NCBI GenBank assembly: GCA_963824705.1
Contig: CAWGQE010000003.1
Coordinates: 1,922,001 to 1,986,000 of the forward strand
Direction: 5' to 3'
Source: VRUE01 sp963824705
Lineage (GTDB): Bacteria; Actinomycetota; Thermoleophilia; Solirubrobacterales; 70-9
DNA: 64,000 nt
The position numbers and the translations under genes were made by a program. The notes beneath the pieces were generated by a model. The model was not told the DNA's origin and ran no database searches. It saw only the letters and a program-made list of their open reading frames with translations. Positions 23,989 to 33,054 of this stretch are shown here, piece by piece. Within the stretch, counting starts at the first letter, position 1; every line of letters begins with the position of its first letter.

Positions 23989-25155
23989 TCAGTCCTCCAA
24001 TGCGAGGCCGAAGGGAACGGTGAGCCTTGCCGCCGATGCCTCGTCGAACCCGCCGAGAGCAGGCGGGCGAGCGACGGAGATAGGTATGCCCAAACTGACT
24101 TCAAGCCGCGCCGGCAGGCCGGAGAGAGCGCTGCCTGGACCGCAGAGGACGATCTTCTCGACCGATAGTGTCGCTTCCTGAGCGCCGTAGTAGTCAAGCG
24201 ACAGGCGCAGCTCGTCCGCCAGCGAGCTGACGCCGTCCTCAAGCGTGCGGCGTGCCTCGGCGACGGTCTCGGTGTCGCCGTCGAGAGTTTCGATCGGGGC
24301 CTCGAGCCCAACATAGGAGAGCCACTGGGCGGTGTGCTCGGGGCTGAGCCCGCGGGCCGCGGCGAGACGTGCCGAAATCGACTCCAGGCCAACGTGGGAA
24401 ACACGGGTGAATAGACAGGCCCTGCCCCTCGCAACGGCGAGGTTGGTGACGTCGCCGAGGCTGCAGTAGAGCACCGCGGCACTGGACTGATCACCCGACT
24501 CGGCGACACCGGGCGACTGCGCATCGCCGCTCGCGAGGGCCCGGATCATTCCGAAGGCGGCGAGGTCGATCCCCACTGGATCGAGGCCAGCGCGACGGAT
24601 CGGCTCCACGAAGGAGGCGATCATCTCGCGGCGTGCGGCTACGACGACAACGTCCACCTGGGCGGCTCCGCCCTCCTCGGCTGCCACACCGCCGACGACC
24701 TGGTGCTCGAGAACCGCCTGGTCGAGCGGCATCGGCATCTGCTCCTGAGCCTGGAAGCGGACCGCCGCCTCCATCTCCTTGGGATCCTCGATCGCCGGCA
24801 GGCGCATCATGCGGACGACGAGCCGCTGGTTGCCGATCCCGATCCGCACCCGTTTGGAGAGCTTGTGCTCGGCGAAGAAGGACTTCAGCGCCGCGGAGAG
24901 CGTGCCCGGATCCAGCACCTCACCCTCGTGAAATGCACCGGGATCTAGGGGGCCGATAGCCGAGGCGGTCACCTGCGCCGTACCGTTCACTGCGACCTCG
25001 GTCGCAGCGATGCTGCCGGCCTCGATGTCGAGGCCGACGACCGGGCCGGCCTTGGGCTTGGTCAGGGAGAACTTGGGCTTGGTCAGGGCAAAGGAAGGCA
25101 CGCCAAACCTGAATCGACAGAAAGGCGCCAGACCTTTCGCCCTGCAACTACTCAT
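23989..25155 (-). CDS. pilM: PilM-like actin-fold ATPase
   Basis: This 388-residue cytoplasmic protein has the actin-like fold of PilM/FtsA: VVGLDIEAGSIAATEV is phosphate 1, RRAGLDPVGIDLAAFGMIRAL lies mid-protein, and KIVLCGPGSALSGLPARLE is the adenosine motif. It binds PilN's N terminus and couples to the pilus motor. The first 18 residues have no counterpart; a GTG at 25101 may be the real start. On the minus strand TATAAA lies just before the ATG at 25155, which would make sense as a -10 for a transcript starting inside the annotated extension. Confidence 0.9.
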   Translation of the reverse strand: MSSCRAKGLAPFCRFRFGVPSFALTKPKFSLTKPKAGPVVGLDIEAGSIAATEVAVNGTAQVTASAIGPLDPGAFHEGEVLDPGTLSAALKSFFAEHKLSKRVRIGIGNQRLVVRMMRLPAIEDPKEMEAAVRFQAQEQMPMPLDQAVLEHQVVGGVAAEEGGAAQVDVVVVAARREMIASFVEPIRRAGLDPVGIDLAAFGMIRALASGDAQSPGVAESGDQSSAAVLYCSLGDVTNLAVARGRACLFTRVSHVGLESISARLAAARGLSPEHTAQWLSYVGLEAPIETLDGDTETVAEARRTLEDGVSSLADELRLSLDYYGAQEATLSVEKIVLCGPGSALSGLPARLEVSLGIPISVARPPALGGFDEASAARLTVPFGLALED

Positions 25156-25198
25156 TTATAGGAAAACTTGAGAGGGATCCGCGAGGCGGGTGGAGACC

Positions 25199-25981
25199 TT
25201 AGAACGTGCCGAGATACCAATCGACGATCTGTTCGCCGGCTAGAAGCCCGACCACACCGCCGAGGGCAAGGAACGGACCGAAGGGAACCGCCTGCTTGCG
25301 CGCCGCCGCCCCGTGACGGGCGATCAGTGCCAGACCGAAGACCGAGCCGGCGGCGAACCCGATCAGCAGCGCCGGCGCCACCGAGCGACCCAGATATAGA
25401 CCCATGACCGCGGCGAGCTTGACGTCGCCCATACCCATCCCCCGCGGATAGGCAAAGGCGATCGCGAAGAGCAGTCCGCCCGCCGCAGCGGTGGCGATCG
25501 CCCGTTCCAGCAAGCTCGAAGGGTCGAGGCCAGCAGCCAGCGCAACCCCGGCGATCGCCGAGACGAGCAGGATCTTGTTGGGGATGATCCGCAGCTCGAG
25601 GTCGGTCAGCGTGATCGCCGCCAGCGTCGCGACGAAGACCAGCCCCAACACGAGCTGCGCGGGGTCACCGTGCAGGACCAGCACGGTCACGGCAAAGAGC
25701 AGGCCGGTGGCGATCTCGATCAGCGGATAGCGGACCGAGATCCGCTCATGGCAGTGCCGGCAGCGACCTCGAAGCAGCAGCCAGGAGAGAATCGGGATGT
25801 TGTCGTAGGCGGCGATCTGGGCACCACAGCTCGCGCAGCGCGAGCGCGGCCCGACGATCGACTCGCCGCGCGGCACCCGGTGGGCGACCACGCTGAGGAA
25901 GCTGCCGGTCACGGCGCCACCGAAAAATCCGATTGAAGCTATCGCCGCCATCTGCACGGGAAGGAATCGGCGCGGCAGCAC
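25199..25981 (-). CDS. pilD: Prepilin peptidase/methyltransferase PilD (A24)
   Basis: This 260-residue polytopic protease removes the prepilin leader after Gly and N-methylates the new N terminus. The N-terminal cytoplasmic zinc loop (CASCGAQI and CRHCHERIS) and both catalytic aspartates (ITLTDLELRIIPN and GMGMGDVKLA) are present. About eight membrane helices are expected. An in-frame ATG at 25951 is an alternative start that would remove ten residues. It processes the four prepilins encoded upstream. Confidence 0.93.
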   Translation of the reverse strand: MLPRRFLPVQMAAIASIGFFGGAVTGSFLSVVAHRVPRGESIVGPRSRCASCGAQIAAYDNIPILSWLLLRGRCRHCHERISVRYPLIEIATGLLFAVTVLVLHGDPAQLVLGLVFVATLAAITLTDLELRIIPNKILLVSAIAGVALAAGLDPSSLLERAIATAAAGGLLFAIAFAYPRGMGMGDVKLAAVMGLYLGRSVAPALLIGFAAGSVFGLALIARHGAAARKQAVPFGPFLALGGVVGLLAGEQIVDWYLGTF

Positions 25982-26014
25982 CGATCCTTGAGAATCAGCG
26001 AAAGACGCCCGTTG

Positions 26015-27595
26015 CTACGGGAAGTCGAGCGTCTCGCGCTGGATGTGCCAGGACGGCTCGACCGGGTTGAGGAAGTTGGGGGGCTCCATGTAACGCAGGC
26101 GGTCGTCGTATTCGTATTTCTTCAGGTAACCGTAGCCAGACGTGATCCCGACTGGACCGCGGTATTTCTGCGAGATCGCGCCCTTGACCGTCAGCGTCCC
26201 CAGGCTTTTGCTGCCGCAGTCGTAGTGATCGACGATGAAGGAGTGTTCGATCGCCAGGATCGCGGCTTCGACCTTGGGGTTCGTAAGTTCGGCGCCACCG
26301 CATTCATGCTTGATCCGGACGAAGTTGTTCGCGATCAGCCCGAGCAGTCCCTGCGAGCCGCTGTCGCGGGTCAGGTCGCCTTCGATCACGATGTCGCCCA
26401 CGGCCGCGATCGTCAGTTCTTTCGAGTAGTGACCTTTGACGTAGACGATTCCGCAATCGGAGCCCGGGGGGTAGCTCGCCGTGAAGGGCGAGTATTCATT
26501 TGCCCCGCAGGTCGGCCACTGACTGCCCGGACAGGAGCCGGCCTTCACGTAGAGCACGCCGCTGCTGGGGAATGCGACCGAGCTGGTCGAGGTGCTGTTG
26601 CTGCCGTTGTTCCTGGTCACCTTGTAGGTGGAGCCTTCGAGGTTGATCTTGGTCTGGCAGGAGTAGGTGTAGGTCGAGCCGGCGATTTTTTCCAGCTTGC
26701 CATTGGTGGTCGGAGGCTTGAGCACCGGCGCAGTGGTGACCAACGGGCCGGTGAACGTGGGGGCCGCCCCACTCGGGGAGGAGCACCCGCCGGGCGTCCA
26801 GCCCGGTTCGGAGGCGCCGACCTCGATCACGTCGGCGGGGCTGCGGCCGAATTCGGGCGTGCCACAGATCGCCAGGTCGTCGTTGGTGTGCAGCGGCCCT
26901 TCGATGTGGTCGCCGCTGACGAAGACGATCTTGTTGCAGTATTCCCCCCCCGAGCCGGGGATCGGCTGGCTTTCGCGCCCTTCGCGGCGGAACTTGGCGC
27001 ACTGGGCGTAGGCGTTGTTGAGCCAGCTCACGTTCCCGTAGGTGATCGGGTCCGAGGTCTCGTACTGGGTGAAGTAGATGTAGTCGAGGAAGCTGGCCCG
27101 CTTGTAGGTGGCGACGATCGAGACTTCTGCATCCCCCGCATATCCGTTCGAGCGGATGCGGAAGGATCCGGTATTGGTCCCGCCCTGCTCGAGCATCGAT
27201 TCGACCGGCTTCGACGTGTTGCATTTGCCTTCGGCGAAGCTGGATGAGGGCAGCAGTTCGATCGCGTAGCTGGCGTCGGTCGCACCGGGCACGTTGCGCT
27301 TTTTCAGTGACGAGGCGCCCCGCTGGTTGACCGCGCTCGGTTCCGGCACAGTGGTGCAGCGCGCCCAGTAGCTGTTGTCGCTATTGAGATGGAATGAGTA
27401 GTTGGCGACGCCCGCCTGCGCCGCGGCGGTGGCGCGCCTGAGGTCGACGTCGCGCTGGGTCAGGTTGATGTCGCCGTTGGTCGCGGCCAGGGTTGCCGCC
27501 GAGAGCATCGAGACCAGCGAGATCGCCCCGATCACGGCGATCATCGTGTAGCCGCCCTCTCCGGAGAGGCGCTTCTTTACAGCGCTCAGACGCAT
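26015..27595 (-). CDS. PilX-like large pilus-associated protein
   Basis: This 526-residue protein begins with a short basic leader and EGGYTMIAVIGAISLVSMLSA, a class III-like prepilin segment lacking the usual Glu5, followed by a very large Cys-rich extracytoplasmic domain (over ten Cys). Late segments such as VYVKGHYSKELTIAAVGDIVIEGDL suggest a parallel beta-helix-like ridge. It is the third of three overlapping minor-pilin genes (10-nt overlap with the pilW-like gene). A tip or adhesin role is likely by analogy with PilX/PilY-type partners, but not demonstrated. Confidence 0.78.
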   Translation of the reverse strand: MRLSAVKKRLSGEGGYTMIAVIGAISLVSMLSAATLAATNGDINLTQRDVDLRRATAAAQAGVANYSFHLNSDNSYWARCTTVPEPSAVNQRGASSLKKRNVPGATDASYAIELLPSSSFAEGKCNTSKPVESMLEQGGTNTGSFRIRSNGYAGDAEVSIVATYKRASFLDYIYFTQYETSDPITYGNVSWLNNAYAQCAKFRREGRESQPIPGSGGEYCNKIVFVSGDHIEGPLHTNDDLAICGTPEFGRSPADVIEVGASEPGWTPGGCSSPSGAAPTFTGPLVTTAPVLKPPTTNGKLEKIAGSTYTYSCQTKINLEGSTYKVTRNNGSNSTSTSSVAFPSSGVLYVKAGSCPGSQWPTCGANEYSPFTASYPPGSDCGIVYVKGHYSKELTIAAVGDIVIEGDLTRDSGSQGLLGLIANNFVRIKHECGGAELTNPKVEAAILAIEHSFIVDHYDCGSKSLGTLTVKGAISQKYRGPVGITSGYGYLKKYEYDDRLRYMEPPNFLNPVEPSWHIQRETLDFP

Positions 27596-28275
27596 GGCAG
27601 GTTGGTTTGGGCGCTGTCCTCAGAAGCGGGTTCGATCCGCAGCGTCGTCGCATCGGTCAGGGTCACCGACGCGCCCTTGGCACTTGCGGAGGCCACGCTG
27701 GGCGCGACCTTGAAGGCTATGTTCACCTGCACCGTCTTCGCCGCGTTCGTCGCGCTCAATGGCGTCGGCAGAGGCGACGTCGCCACGTGGCCGCCTTCAT
27801 AGGCGTAGTAGCGGAAAAGCGGCACGCTTTCTGCCGGTTCACCGACTTGCACGGGGCTGCTCACGGCATCGAGAAGCAGGATCGGGCTCGACGGTACCCC
27901 GAAAGTCCAGTCGGATGCCTCGGTGCCGCTACCAACCGCGACGGTTTCGGTGAGCTTGCCTTCGGCGAAGGAGACGACATGCCGGTCGGGCACAGGGCTG
28001 ACAGCCGAGCCGCTCTTCGTGTAGAGGATCAGCGAGCTTTCGGTGCTGCCTTCACGGACCGGAGCCAGACCCGGCGAGACGCAGGCGGAGTTGAGCATGT
28101 TGATCAACCGGTCCATCGCCGGCCGCCCACGCTGGTTGGCGATCACGTGCTGGGAGATCCGGCTCTGGTTGCCGGTGGCGACCTGAACCATCGCCAGGAT
28201 CGCCCCCAGGATCACCAGTGAGACCATCGAGCCGACCAGCAGCTCGACCAAGGTGTAGCCGCGCTCGTCTCTCAT
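27586..28275 (-). CDS. PilW-like minor pilin
   Basis: This 229-residue prepilin has MRDERGYTLVELLVGSMVSLVILGA, with the cleavage site after Gly6, Tyr replacing Phe1, and the conserved Glu at mature position 5. The globular part (IANQRGRPAMDRLINMLNSA onward) is PilW-like. Its ATG overlaps the stop of the preceding gene as ATGA. Minor pilins of this kind prime pilus assembly at the membrane. Confidence 0.85.
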   Translation of the reverse strand: MRDERGYTLVELLVGSMVSLVILGAILAMVQVATGNQSRISQHVIANQRGRPAMDRLINMLNSACVSPGLAPVREGSTESSLILYTKSGSAVSPVPDRHVVSFAEGKLTETVAVGSGTEASDWTFGVPSSPILLLDAVSSPVQVGEPAESVPLFRYYAYEGGHVATSPLPTPLSATNAAKTVQVNIAFKVAPSVASASAKGASVTLTDATTLRIEPASEDSAQTNLPCV

Positions 28276-29600
28276 GGGCACGTCAAACTCCCAACGGTTT
28301 CCGAGGAGGAGCCGAAGTAGACGTTGAGGGTCGTCCCCGCTTCGAGTGCCGCCGCACTCGATGGCACCGTGACACCGGTCTTGGTCAGATGTTTTTTGGT
28401 ACTGCTGTTGTAAATGCAGATCGTGTAGGTGCTGTAAGGAAGGCCAGGATCGGGAAGGTGTCCTTCGGAGTCGGTGGTCATGGTGAGCGGCTGCGCGCCT
28501 TGACCGCTGCACTTGGTGTCGGTGATCTTCACTGGGGCGTTAGCCAGCACCGAGCCGGGGCTCGATTTTTTCCCGGTCCACGCGGTGAAGTTCAACGGCG
28601 GCAGCTCGATCGTCATCGTCGCTTTGCCGCCGGGCTGGATTTCGGGTTCGCCGAATGCTTCGTCCGGCGCCGATAAGCCGGGGTTGTCTTCTTTGCAGGC
28701 GCCGGCGTAGAACGAGTAAGCGGAGGTGAAGGGGAAGAGGGGCCTCGCTTCGACTTTCACTTGGCGCGTTCCGGGCGTGCCGAACACCCTCGGTACCTGC
28801 ATCCCTTCGTTGGCGGCAACGATTGCGTCCGCCGTCGATTCGACCTGTTTCCCGCCCACCGTCGTCACGAAGCTTGCCACCGCTTCGCCGGCTTTGTCGT
28901 ATTGGAAGGCTTTAGTGCTGGTGCTTTCCCCGACGACGCTGAGCCCGGTTTCGGTTTTTGGCGGTTCGCCGTTCTTGTCGATCAATTCATTCCCAGGGAT
29001 CGTCGACGTCAGCGTGTAGGTGTTCCCGGCAGGCAGGTTGCCGAAAATCACGCAGCCGGTTTCTCCAGTGATGCCCGAGAAGGTCGCGGGTCCGCCACCG
29101 CTCAGCGTCACCCCTTCGATACCGTTGTTTTCCGCGTCTTCGAACTGAATCGCCAGGGCGCCGCTGTTTTCGGAGATCGAGCCGTTGGGGGGCGCCACCA
29201 GGCTCTGCTCGACCACCGGGTTACGAGTGCCGAGCGATGGCCAGGTGATCGTCGAGCGGATCTGGATGTAGTCGGCCGAGGAGGTGCCTTTTTCACAAGA
29301 GGCGGTCCCGGTTTTATCGGTCTCGTATTCGGCCACCGAGGTGACCGTGTAGGGCGTCTTTTCGATCGTCACGACCTTCGCTCCGTGCAGGTTGGAGAGG
29401 TCGGAGATCCGCATCGTCCGCATCCGGGTCAGGTCGGCCTGCGCGAGCCCCTCCGCCTGGGCGCGATGACGCTCCTCAGCACTGGCGCGCGTACCGGCAT
29501 CGAAGGCTTTGAAGACACCGACGGCGGCGATCACGAGCATGATTCCGCTGACCAGGGCCTCGAGCAGGATGCTTCCCCGCTCGCTGTCGATCTTGCTCAT
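28272..29600 (-). CDS. PilV-like minor pilin with Ig/carboxypeptidase-regulatory-like insert
   Basis: This 442-residue protein starts with ERGSILLEALVSGIMLVIAA, a prepilin segment with Ser at mature position 1 and Glu at 5, then a helix and the RMRTMRISDL segment typical of PilV. Unlike PilV it continues for over 300 residues. The part around QFEDAENNGIEGVTLSGGG and VIFGNLPAGNTYTLT resembles carboxypeptidase-regulatory or Cna-B-like beta sandwiches. A surface adhesive role is plausible. It is first in the pilV-pilW-pilX set, 120 nt downstream of the pilA terminator; ATG 29612 is an alternative start. Confidence 0.8.
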   Translation of the reverse strand: MSKIDSERGSILLEALVSGIMLVIAAVGVFKAFDAGTRASAEERHRAQAEGLAQADLTRMRTMRISDLSNLHGAKVVTIEKTPYTVTSVAEYETDKTGTASCEKGTSSADYIQIRSTITWPSLGTRNPVVEQSLVAPPNGSISENSGALAIQFEDAENNGIEGVTLSGGGPATFSGITGETGCVIFGNLPAGNTYTLTSTIPGNELIDKNGEPPKTETGLSVVGESTSTKAFQYDKAGEAVASFVTTVGGKQVESTADAIVAANEGMQVPRVFGTPGTRQVKVEARPLFPFTSAYSFYAGACKEDNPGLSAPDEAFGEPEIQPGGKATMTIELPPLNFTAWTGKKSSPGSVLANAPVKITDTKCSGQGAQPLTMTTDSEGHLPDPGLPYSTYTICIYNSSTKKHLTKTGVTVPSSAAALEAGTTLNVYFGSSSETVGSLTCP

Positions 29601-29720
29601 AGTTCGGCGCACCCGCTCTCTATCGGCGCGCGGTGCCAGCTCCTATAGCCGAAAAGACGAGTTTCCTGGACGTTTGATCCGCGGACGCGCTGGGCGTAAA
29701 GGCGCAAAGAGGGCAAAACG

Positions 29721-29752
29721 AAAAAGGGCGGGCCCGAAGGCCCGCCCTTTTT
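29721..29752 (-). terminator. Intrinsic terminator after pilA
   Basis: AAAAAGGGCGGGCC (29721-29734) and its perfect reverse complement (29739-29752) enclose a 4-nt loop. Read on the minus strand, the 14-bp stem is followed by a T-rich stretch. It separates pilA from the minor-pilin operon and, being flanked by A and T runs, could act in both directions. Confidence 0.93.
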
Positions 29753-29795
29753 CAATCCAATTGGCATGGTTCTGGCCAACCTTCAGGTCAGGCGA

Positions 29796-30263
29796 CTATT
29801 TACTCCAGTCGCCGCCTTTGGGGCAACCGGCTTTTTCTTCGGTGGAACAGGAGAACAACACGGTTCCAGCCGCTTGCCGTTCGATGTTGAATTTGTTCCC
29901 GGTGGCCGCGACGGACGTCACCTGGAAGACTTTTTCTTCAGCTTTCGGAACTTCGATTTTGTTGTTGCCGGTCGTCTGCAACGTCGGCTCGATTTTGTTC
30001 AGGATGGTCGGCGTTGCACCGGCGTAGCTGCCGCCGTTTTCGGTGGCGTACGTCTCCATCGCCGTCTCAGCGGTCCGCGCCGCGGACTTGGCCTGAGCGT
30101 CGGTTGCCTTTTCCCGCTGGTTGAAGAAGGCGGGGATGGCAATGGCGGCAAGGATGCCGAGAATGAGCATTACGACGAGGAGCTCGATCAGCGTGAAGCC
30201 GGCCTCACTCTTTTCGCCACTGAGCCGGGCGCCTACTTTGGCCCGGAGATTCTGGAGAAACAT
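29796..30263 (-). CDS. pilA: Major type IV pilin
   Basis: This 155-residue prepilin has a 21-residue basic leader and the cleavage site EAG/FTLIELLVVMLILGILAA, with Phe1 and Glu5 of the mature pilin. The globular domain is short and carries two Cys (FSCSTEEKAGC), a likely D-region disulfide. It has the best ribosome binding site in the locus (AGGAGGT, 30269-30275), and uses GAA/AAA codons heavily, as expected for strong expression. A c-di-GMP riboswitch lies upstream and a strong terminator follows, so it is its own regulated unit within the locus. Confidence 0.96.
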   Translation of the reverse strand: MFLQNLRAKVGARLSGEKSEAGFTLIELLVVMLILGILAAIAIPAFFNQREKATDAQAKSAARTAETAMETYATENGGSYAGATPTILNKIEPTLQTTGNNKIEVPKAEEKVFQVTSVAATGNKFNIERQAAGTVLFSCSTEEKAGCPKGGDWSK

Positions 30264-30331
30264 TAGTGACCTCCTATGGTCCTAATCGTTTGCGCCAGAG
30301 CCCCGTGTGAAGCCACGTGGTGTCTGTCGAC

Positions 30332-30417
30332 CCCGGTGGTAGCCCGGCCGACTCCCCGAGGGGAGTTCCGACGGCTTTGCGCCCCCACCTCACAGCGGGT
30401 TTGCCTTTGGCACCGAA
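30332..30417 (-). promoter_or_regulatory. Cyclic di-GMP-I (GEMM-I) riboswitch in the pilA leader
   Basis: On the minus strand the gap between pilC and pilA holds a GEMM-I aptamer. P1 pairs CGGTG (30411-30415) with CACCG (30334-30338). Inside are AAAGGCAAACC, a stem CCCGCT/GGTGGG capped by a GTGA GNRA tetraloop, the conserved GCGCAAAGCC, a second stem ACTCCC/GGGAGT, and CCGGGCTACC. Order and conserved bases match the family. The roughly 70 nt to the pilA start would be the expression platform; GACC/GGTC pairing around AGGAGGT could hide the ribosome binding site. The rest of the 336-nt gap must hold the pilA promoter; no confident -35/-10 was found. Confidence 0.9.
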
Positions 30418-30599
30418 GCACTGGCAGATTCATCACAGACCCCTAATCGACCACCCACCAGATCCCTTAATCCCCGAAATTTGGGCTTCATCCGGCAAAA
30501 ACTCAGATCACCGACTCCCTACGGACCGATGGCCTACCGGATAATTCGTAGGTCACCTTCAAAGGCAGACACGAAGCCCACAGCGGGTACTGCTAAGCG

Positions 30600-31844
30600 C
30601 TAGCGGATCTTTTCGTAGAGGCTGAAGATCGGCAGGTACATCGAGATCACGATGAAGCCGACGACACCGCCGACGAAGACGATCATGATCGGCTCAATCA
30701 GGGAGGTGAGGGCTTTGACTTTGGCGTCGACCTCGGTCTCGTAGAAGTCGGCGATTTTGGAGAGCATGTGCTCGAGCTGGCCGGTTTCCTCGCCGACGGC
30801 GACCATGTGGCCGACCATCGGCGGGAAGATCGGGTCGCGCTCAATCGGGCCAGCCAGCGATCCGCCCCGCTTGGCAGCGGCGTAGAGGTCCTCCATCGCC
30901 TTTTCGATAACGACGTTACCCGCCGTTTCACCAGTCAGTTTGATCGACTGCAGCATCGGTACGCCGGCCGAGACAGATCCGGAGAAGGTGCGCGACCACC
31001 GAGCCAGCGCGACCTTTTGAATCACGTCACCGATCTGCGCCGGCAAGCGCAGTTTGAAGCGGTCCCACATCTCTTTGCCACGGTCGGTCTTCTTCCACTG
31101 GAAGAAACCGACGGTGAGACCGACGCAAGCCGGGATGAGAATGAACCAGTAGCCGGTGATCGCGTGAGAGGCCGAGACGCAGATCTGGGTGGGTATCGGC
31201 AGGCCACCTTCTTCTTCAGGGTGTTCCGCGGCCAATTCTTCGAAGACACCGGCAAAGACGGGGATGACGAAGGCGACGATCCCGATCAGTGCCATTGCCG
31301 CGAAACCGAAGACCAGCAGTGGATACATCATCGCCGATTTCACCTGACGCCTGAGAGCGTCGGATTTCTCCACCTGGAAGGCGACCTGGTCGAGCGCGTC
31401 CTCGAGCCGGCCCGACTCCTCGCCGGAACGGACCATCGCCCGGTAGAGGCGATCGAAGACATCCGGGTGGCGCTGCATCGCCTGCTCCAGGGTGCTGCCG
31501 GCCTCGACATCGGCCCGCACCCCCGCCACCGCAACCTTGATCTTGTCGTCCTGGGTCTGTTCCTCGAGCGTGTGCAGGGTGCGCAGCATCGGCATTCCGG
31601 AGGCGACCAGGGTGGCGAACTGGCGCGAGAAAACGGCCAGCTCGCGGACGTCGACCTTCTGCCAGCGTTTGAACAGATCCTCGATCGCGAACGGCGCCTT
31701 CTTCTCGCTGACGTCGAGGACGATCAGGCCGCGCTGGCGCAGCTGCTCGGTGACCTGCGCCTTGGACTCGGCCTCAAGCTCGCCCGTGGAGGCGGCCCCG
31801 GCGACGTCCAGCGCGCGGAAGGCGAAGGTGCTGGCGCCCGCCAT
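30600..31844 (-). CDS. pilC: PilC/GspF pilus platform protein
   Basis: This 414-residue polytopic protein has two repeated GspF domains (VFSRQFATLVASGMPMLRTL near residue 70 and WSRTFSGSVSAGVPMLQSIK near residue 285) and three membrane helices, the last close to the C terminus (IMIVFVGGVVGFIVISMYLP). It is the inner-membrane platform turned by PilB and PilT to assemble and withdraw the pilus. Length and motifs are normal. It lies 3 nt after pilT. Confidence 0.95.
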   Translation of the reverse strand: MAGASTFAFRALDVAGAASTGELEAESKAQVTEQLRQRGLIVLDVSEKKAPFAIEDLFKRWQKVDVRELAVFSRQFATLVASGMPMLRTLHTLEEQTQDDKIKVAVAGVRADVEAGSTLEQAMQRHPDVFDRLYRAMVRSGEESGRLEDALDQVAFQVEKSDALRRQVKSAMMYPLLVFGFAAMALIGIVAFVIPVFAGVFEELAAEHPEEEGGLPIPTQICVSASHAITGYWFILIPACVGLTVGFFQWKKTDRGKEMWDRFKLRLPAQIGDVIQKVALARWSRTFSGSVSAGVPMLQSIKLTGETAGNVVIEKAMEDLYAAAKRGGSLAGPIERDPIFPPMVGHMVAVGEETGQLEHMLSKIADFYETEVDAKVKALTSLIEPIMIVFVGGVVGFIVISMYLPIFSLYEKIR

Positions 31845-31847
31845 CGG

Positions 31848-32993
31848 CTACGCGCCCCCGCTGTAAAGGGGTTGCGCCGGCGGAGCCGCCGCGGCTCCGC
31901 CGTCCTGCATCGAAGCGGTCGCGATCGGCGCCGAGCCGAGCAGTCGTTTGAGCTCCTCCGGCACCGAGGCCTGCTGTTCGGCCAGGGCGCGGGTGATCTT
32001 CCCTGACCGCACGAGCCGCGCCAGGTCGGCGTCCATCGTCTGCATGCCGACCGCGCCCGAGGTCTGCACGGCGGCGTAGATCTGGTGCGTCTTGCCCTCG
32101 CGGATCAGATTGCGGATCGCCGGGGTCGGGATCAGCACCTCGGTGGCGACCACCCGGCCCATCCCATCGGCCGTCGGCAGCAGCTGCTGGGTGACGATCC
32201 CCTGCAGGGCGATCGAGAGCTGGGTGCGCACCTGTCCCTGCTGCTGGGGGGGAAAGACGTCGATGATCCGGTCGACCGTCTGCGCGGTCGACTGGGTGTG
32301 CAGGGTGGCGAAGACGAGGTGGCCGGTCTCGGCCGCGGTCAGCGCGGTGGAGATCGTCTCCAGGTCGCGCATCTCGCCGACCAGGATCACGTCGGGGTCC
32401 TCTCGCAGGGCGGCGCGCAGGCCGAGCGCGAAGTCGGGCGCGTCGGAGCCGACCTCGCGTTGGTTGACGATCGAGCGTTTGTGCTGGTGCAGGAACTCGA
32501 TCGGGTCCTCGATCGTGAGGATGTGGTCCTGCTTCTCTTCGTTGATCACGTCGAGCATCGCCGCCAGGGTCGTGCTCTTGCCCGAGCCGGTCGGGCCGGT
32601 GACGAGGACGAAGCCGCGCGGTTTGGCGCAGAGCTCGCGCAGCACCTGCGGCACCTTGAGCGAGTCGAGCGAAGGGATGTCCTGGGGGACGAGGCGGAAG
32701 GCGGCGCTGACCGAGCCGCGCTGGAAGAAGCAGTTGACGCGGAAGCGGGCGACGCCGGGGATCGCGTAGGCGAAGTCGAGCTGTTTGCCCGTCTCGAAGC
32801 GTTTGCGCTGATCGTCGTTGAGGATGCTGTAGACGACCTCGCGGGTCTCCTGGCCGGAGAGGACGTCGAACCCCTCCATGTGCACGATCTTGCCCTTATC
32901 GCGCATCGCCGGCGGCACCCCCGGCGTGATGTGCACGTCGGAGGCACGGCTCTCGACCATGCGACGAAGAACCTCTGCGAAATCGAAGGCCAT
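31848..32993 (-). CDS. pilT: PilT pilus retraction ATPase
   Basis: This 381-residue secretion-type hexameric ATPase drives pilus withdrawal. The Walker A is VTGPTGSGKST near residue 133; the Asp box, Walker B (DPDVILVGEMRD) and His box (GHLVFATLHT) follow. AIRNLIREGKTHQI is the PilT-specific C-terminal motif. A Gly/Ala/Pro-rich tail of about 30 residues is an addition. It sits between pilB and pilC. A second PilT-like gene begins at 63024. Confidence 0.95.
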   Translation of the reverse strand: MAFDFAEVLRRMVESRASDVHITPGVPPAMRDKGKIVHMEGFDVLSGQETREVVYSILNDDQRKRFETGKQLDFAYAIPGVARFRVNCFFQRGSVSAAFRLVPQDIPSLDSLKVPQVLRELCAKPRGFVLVTGPTGSGKSTTLAAMLDVINEEKQDHILTIEDPIEFLHQHKRSIVNQREVGSDAPDFALGLRAALREDPDVILVGEMRDLETISTALTAAETGHLVFATLHTQSTAQTVDRIIDVFPPQQQGQVRTQLSIALQGIVTQQLLPTADGMGRVVATEVLIPTPAIRNLIREGKTHQIYAAVQTSGAVGMQTMDADLARLVRSGKITRALAEQQASVPEELKRLLGSAPIATASMQDGGAAAAPPAQPLYSGGA

Positions 32994-33054
32994 GGCGGTT
33001 TAGATCGACTCCCCGGCCCAATCCCTGAATACCGGGTACCGAGTACCGCCGTGC

